This document shows, in pieces, positions 59,801-64,000 of a DNA stretch of 64,000 bases. This DNA is from Euphorbia lathyris (lineage: Eukaryota > Streptophyta > Magnoliopsida > Malpighiales > Euphorbiaceae), in assembly GCF_963576675.1 (NCBI RefSeq), contig NC_088910.1:31808531-31872530 (forward strand), given 5' to 3'. The notes beneath the pieces are model-generated. The model made no database searches. It was not told where the DNA came from and saw only the letters and a list, made by a program, of their open reading frames with translations. Positions within the stretch are counted from its first letter, which is position 1, and each line of letters begins with the position of its first letter. The translations under genes and the position numbers were made by a program.

Positions 59801-60760
59801 GATGACTTGCTTATTTTTGGATCTAATATTCATGTTGTGAATTCTGTTAAGTCAATGCTATGTGAAAACTTTGACATGAAAGATCTAGGAGAAGCGAACG
59901 TCATTCTTGGCATAAAGATAACTAGGTCTGAAACTGGAATTTCTTTAGATCAATCTCACTACATTGAGAAGATTCTAAAGAAATATAACTACTTTGATTG
60001 TAAACTTGCATTTACACCTTATGACCCTAGTATAAAACTTTTTAAGAACACTGGAGACAATGTAAGACAATTAGAGTATGCTAGCATAATTGGCAGCCTT
60101 CGTTATGCCACTGATTATACTAGACCCGACATCGCGTATGTCATGGGATTGCTATGCAGATTTACTAGTAGACCTAGTGTGGAGCATTGGAATGCTATAG
60201 AAAGAGCCATGAGATACCTTAAAAGAACCATGAAACTTGGATTACATTATCAAAGGTTTTCAACAGTCCTTGAAGGATATAGTGATGCTGACTGGAAAAC
60301 CTTATCAGATGATTCCAAGGCTACTAGTGGCTATATTTTCAATATAGCCGGTGGTGCTATTTCATGGAAGTCTAAGAAACAGACTATTTTAGCTCATTCA
60401 ACTATGGAATCAGAACTTATTGCACTAGCTGTGGCTAGTGAAGAAGCAAGTTGGTTGAAAAGTCTATTAGCTGAGATTCCCTTATGGGAAAAACCGATTC
60501 CCGCAGTATTGATCCACTGCGATAGTACTGCGACTATTGCTAAGATTCAGAATCGTTATTACAACGATAAGAAACGATAAATACGTCGTAAGCACATCAT
60601 TGTTAGAGAGCTACTCGCTAAAGGAGCTGTTAGAGTGGATCACATACGCTCAGAAGAGAATTTAGCCGATCCTTTGATGAAAGGATTAGCTAGAGAGAAA
60701 GTCCAAAATACGGCAAAGAGTATGGGACTTATGCCCCCTACAGTGATGAGTTACACATAA
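56849..60760 (+). pseudogene. Copia-3 gag-pol polyprotein with three in-frame stops
   Basis: One continuous frame. Gag: MATEQSNGIAEINKPF, FRRWRHKMMFYLTTKKVAS, KEIWEALQRKYDTEEAG. Knuckle CFNCGKPGRMARKC, where the usual His position is Arg. Protease WWVDTGASRHICYD. Integrase: FCHV...CDYCSQAK, LIHSDICELDG, LRSDRGT, then TAA at 58577-58579, then [68 protein letters not shown], then TGA at 59684-59686, then CLYVDDLLIFG. RNase H: GYSDADWKTLSDDS, TMESELIALAVASEEASWLK, then TAA at 60578-60580, then RRKHIIVREL and ENLADPLMKGLA, ending at 60758-60760. No frameshift seen. The three stops make it non-autonomous as it stands. Confidence 0.92.
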
Positions 60761-61264
60761 TGGTACCCAACCTATAGACTGGAGATCCTAAGAAATAGGT
60801 TTAACGGGTAATAACAAGTTGTGATGTAATATGTGTCAGATTATGCAATTTGAAGCATGAATATCCTGAAGCGATGTGAGGTTGAGATAATAGAAACTCT
60901 TAATGAAGTCTATACTCCGTTTGGAGTGAAGTACATAGCTACAGGAGTACTTTTGATAGACTCACCTATATGAATGTGGAAGTGAGGCCGCTTCCTATGA
61001 GTTTAGGGCAAAACTCTAGAGCATTCATTATACCGGGATAGACGTGCAGGGCCATAAACGCACGGGCTACTAGAACTACACTTTGAAAAGGTTATGGCGT
61101 GGTATAATGTCAGAGATAGAGTTTAAGACTACGAGTCGCTCTAGTAAAATCTGATTTATACTCACTACGCAAAGGTTCAAATCAAAAGATACCTTTGTTT
61201 ATGCTCGACCTTATGTATTAAAGTTATTGCTCAGTAAAATATTTTAAAAATTCAAGTGGGGGAT
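60761..61264 (+). other. Copia-3 3' untranslated region
   Basis: About 0.5 kb of non-coding sequence between the pol stop and the 3' LTR, ending in the polypurine tract AAGTGGGGGAT. Confidence 0.75.
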
Positions 61265-61938
61265 TGTTGGGTAAGTATGAATTTTTTCAATAAACTATTT
61301 AATTAGTTTATACCCAATTGATTTAGTCTCCTATGGAACCTAGTCTTACGCCTATAGTTGAATTGGTATTCAACTTCTTTTATTCCTGAAATAGTATAAA
61401 AACTATTTTTTAATTAGTTTTCTTCTAAGTGGAATTGGTCTTATATATCTTTTTTGTTCCTCCACTAACTAATGCGATGTGATTCCTTGATTTACTCCAC
61501 TAAGACCTATTCCATAATCTTTTAAATATTTTATATTATAATATCTCCACAACCTTTTCTTTGGTCCATGATCAGCAAGTATAAATAGGACCCTTTTGCT
61601 CCTTTGTTGACAGACGAAGCAATCACTCCTAAAGCTATTTTTTTTCATTCAGTCGAAATACTACTGTTTGATCTCCAAATTCTAAAATTTATCTTCTTTC
61701 TTTTCAAATTGATACTGAGCATAATTAATTGAGTGTATTTTGACCAAGCTTGTACTGTGCAATACAAACTTGTATTTTCATTGAGTGGGCTGTTTTATCT
61801 TGGAGGCGACCAGAAAATTACACTGTTTGCACTTTCTGGCAGTTCCGCGAACGTCTTAAAGAAAGCGACATTATCCGCGACTCTGCCCATTTATTTTTTG
61901 TTCGGTCTTTTCCTGTTTTCTGAGTTCCAGTTCTAACA
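61265..61938 (+). repeat. 3' LTR of Copia-3
   Basis: 674 bp, directly after the polypurine tract. Keeps the TATA box (about 61576) and the CGAACGTCTTAAA segment (61848-61860). Confidence 0.93.
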
Positions 61939-62093
61939 TCAAATACTCGTTGGGAGAGTAGAATTAACAGTGTCAAAACTATTAAATTTCAATGTCCCCA
62001 AATAAAATTAGTTTTGTGAGAATTATATGATTCTTGTGTAAATGATGCAAAGTCAAAGAGTGAAGCAACAAATAGAAGGAGTGATATCGTACT

Positions 62094-63892
62094 TGTTGGG
62101 TTTTATGTCCTATAGACAATTGTTTTAGGGTATAAATATTAACAAATAAATTGTTCATTTAAATCATTTGTTTTAATAAGATTTAGTATAACTAAAACTA
62201 TATATAAAAGGCATTAATCTTTCATAAAGAAAGTAATCCCAAGTTTATTTAAGTAGTTATAAAGTGTTCATACAAGCATGAAGTGAACCTATACTTTATA
62301 ATAGACCAATAAACTTAAAATCAACCCAAGTCAAGTAATGTGTTATAGGGGTTGACATATTACTGTTGAGGCTTGCATGTAACAGTGTTTTCTGTCGAGA
62401 TAGAGAGCCGATCTCACAAGCTTTAGATATGGAGATATCTAGACAGTTACATGGATCCAGTGAAGGAGTTCATTAGGATTGGAGCCCGACTTGCGATAAC
62501 AGTATGAATAGATTTATCTGAGTGTCAACTGTTCATTTCATTGGTATTAGTATGTATAACTAATCCTCAGACTCAAACATTCATTAATTAGTGATTCTGG
62601 ATTATGGAGTGTGATGTTTTGATTCTGTGCGAGCATGATCCATTACAGAGGAGGCCCTGGGGTGTGTGAGAGTATGGTTGGGTATCATATAAAGTAATTG
62701 CAGAATAATTAATGTTAGATTGAGCATTCGTCACTCCTGATAAATGAGAGATATATCCAAATAGCCGTTTGTGGTGAATTGACTGAAATCCTTGCAAGGT
62801 GATAAAGTTAAAAGTAGAAATAGAAATTTCACTTAACTTATCTTTCAGAGTAAATTCAACCTGAACAAGTAAAAACAGACTCTTCGTTATATATAACATT
62901 GACACGTTCCATGGTTATAAAGAATTGACCACATGATATAATTGATGAAGGATCGAATTATACTGCACCTAATGCGGAAAAGTTAAAGTCAGTATTCAAC
63001 CTGACTTCTTATTTGTACTGGGGGAATGTCTTAGGTTCTGCCAGTAACAGCTCGCGAAGACATTCCGTTATATACATGTTGAAATAATAAGGATGAATTA
63101 ATTTCAAAGGATATATATGGCTAGTAGCAATAAGGACCTAATGGGTCGCACATTGGACTTGGAACCAGAGGACGAAACTGTAATTAGTGGGACAATACTA
63201 CATGGGCCGAAATTTAGAGTGTAATTAGGGATAAATTAATTTGATTAATAATTATAATTGGATTATAATTGTAAATTAAATCATAAGATTATCTGATAAT
63301 ATTAATTAGAGGTTTTAATGTGATTATAACTCTAATTATTTATCCCTAATATAAATTAAATAGCCAATTAGATTAGTGTTATTGTCTAAATATAATTAGT
63401 TATTATTTAGATAATAATAAGTATTTATTTAATTATCTAATTAGTAATTCTATTCTGAATAGAATTCTAATTAATTAATTAACTAATGCAAGAGTTTGAG
63501 AAATCTATAAATAGACCCGTCTCCCTGTAAATTTCGGCCAACACAAAAGCAAGAGGCTAAGGAACTGTTCCGAAATTATCCCGGCTAAATTACTATCTTT
63601 CTTACTCTCTCTTTGATCTCGTGTCGATTCCTTTAGAGGCAATCATTGCGATTGCTATTAATTAAGGTTGATCGTTAATAGTTCTTCTTTTCTGTGTTAA
63701 TCATTGTTCATGACTCATGGATTAAGAGTTGTGGGCACTTCATTTGCAACTGTAGATAGTTCGTCAGATAAGGTATTTCATTTTATCATTCTTTGTATGA
63801 AATAATAATTAACAGATCTTGAAAAAGGGAAATAGATAAAATAGATAAAAATTTATTATTCCGCTATGCCTAGGCTTGTCTATTTTTCTTCA
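62094..63892. mobile_element. Solo LTR (1.8 kb) inside hAT-3
   Basis: TGTTGGGTTTTATG at 62094 to TATTTTTCTTCA at 63892. Exact duplication GTACT (62089-62093 and 63893-63897). The hAT-3 frame reads across it as GVIS-YFKKFRSEG once the duplicate is removed. No primer site, gag-pol or second LTR inside. A TATA-like CTATAAATAGAC at about 63506 and a PBS-free interior fit a single long LTR. Confidence 0.85.
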
Positions 63893-64000
63893 GTACTTCA
63901 AAAAGTTTAGAAGTGAAGGGTTTACAAATATTATTGATATTGCTAAAAATCTTGCAGTCAATGGATGTAGAGCCTACCTTTCCTACCAAACGTCGTGTTA

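Larger units (their letters stand above)
56149..61938 (+). mobile_element. Copia-type LTR retrotransposon (Copia-3) with nearly open gag-pol
   Basis: LTRs 56149-56821 and 61265-61938 (673 and 674 bp, about 22 differences by eye) have TGTTGGG..TCTAACA ends. Exact duplication TCAAA (56144-56148 and 61939-61943) in hAT-3. Polypurine tract AAGTGGGGGAT at 61254-61264. A single gag-pol frame runs from 56849 to 60760 with three in-frame stops. No TGGTATCAGAG-type primer site follows the 5' LTR. Domain order is Copia; I do not assign a lineage. Confidence 0.93.
54649..64000 (+). pseudogene. Second DUF4371-type hAT transposase (hAT-3), interrupted, continues off right edge
   Basis: ATG at 54649 (MLPKNIYLEV) followed after a slip by a basic KRKRKKREEK stretch. 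Then [33 protein letters not shown], the TTF-type region [10 protein letters not shown], and DUF4371 pieces ([39 protein letters not shown]), interleaved with stops at 55412-55414, 55624-55626 and later. The frame resumes at 61939 (after Copia-3) with SNTRWESRINSVKTI and at 63893 (after the solo LTR) with SYFKKFRSEGFTNIIDIAKN and VEPTFPTKRRV to the window end. The region between about 62025 and 62060 looks internally deleted. Same family as hAT-1 but clearly diverged from it. Confidence 0.83.

Noticed and set aside
56616..61936. 67-residue ORFs in both Copia-3 LTRs
   Set aside because: Located in the LTR leader, repeated only because LTRs are repeated. No recognisable product.
1..64000. CRISPR arrays, bacterial operons, rRNA or intact tRNA genes
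   Set aside because: None seen. The tandem repeats present are minisatellites or transposon-internal, and the sequence is plant nuclear DNA.

Overview
The window is nuclear DNA of a flowering plant, most likely a eudicot. It shows GT-AG spliced genes, plant-type LTR retrotransposons, hAT and Mutator-like elements, (AT)n microsatellites and AT-rich intergenic DNA. Only one ordinary host gene is convincing. The rest is transposable elements (TEs), many nested inside one another and bounded by target-site duplications (TSDs) that can be read directly.

1-12.8 kb: the 5' third of a minus-strand gene for the nucleolar HEAT-repeat protein UTP10/HEATR1 (SSU processome). Sixteen exons (about 699 codons) can be placed between 12549 and 1900; the rest lies off the left edge. 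Its introns hold a 376-bp solo LTR (1275-1650), a decayed Copia element (3497-8271) and an inverted, internally deleted copy of the gene's own intron 9-exon 10-intron 10 region (8283-8480). The upstream region carries telo-boxes, as expected for a ribosome-biogenesis gene, and abuts a Mutator-like MITE (12802-13228).

13-47.2 kb: one nested TE stack. A DUF4371-type hAT element (14051-47151, TSD CCCCCAAG) sits in the tail of an older hAT relic. It was hit by a BED-finger hAT (15243-20469), whose transposase is almost intact, and by a minus-strand Sirevirus-like Copia element (20519-45146, TSD GGCTT) with a third ORF downstream of pol. The Copia element was hit by a hAT MITE (41306-42077, TSD GCTGAGTA) and by a non-coding Gypsy-type element, LARD-1 (28200-39863, TSD AAGAT). 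The right LTR of LARD-1 was hit by a second non-coding element, LARD-2 (32820-38516, TSD AAAAC). LTR divergence falls with nesting depth (about 2.8%, then about 1.7%, then about 0.3%), as this order requires.

47.2-54.6 kb: a second Mutator-like MITE (47936-48615, TSD TAAAAGAAA), a FAR1/FHY3-related (MULE-derived) pseudogene (49435-51720) and a Copia RNase H fragment.

54.6-64 kb: a second DUF4371 hAT pseudogene running off the right edge. It is interrupted by a Copia element (56149-61938, TSD TCAAA), whose long gag-pol frame has only three in-frame stops, and by a 1.8-kb solo LTR (62094-63892, TSD GTACT). The Copia element lacks the usual tRNA-Met primer site. The 15 bases after its 5' LTR include 13 that are complementary to a segment of its own LTR.
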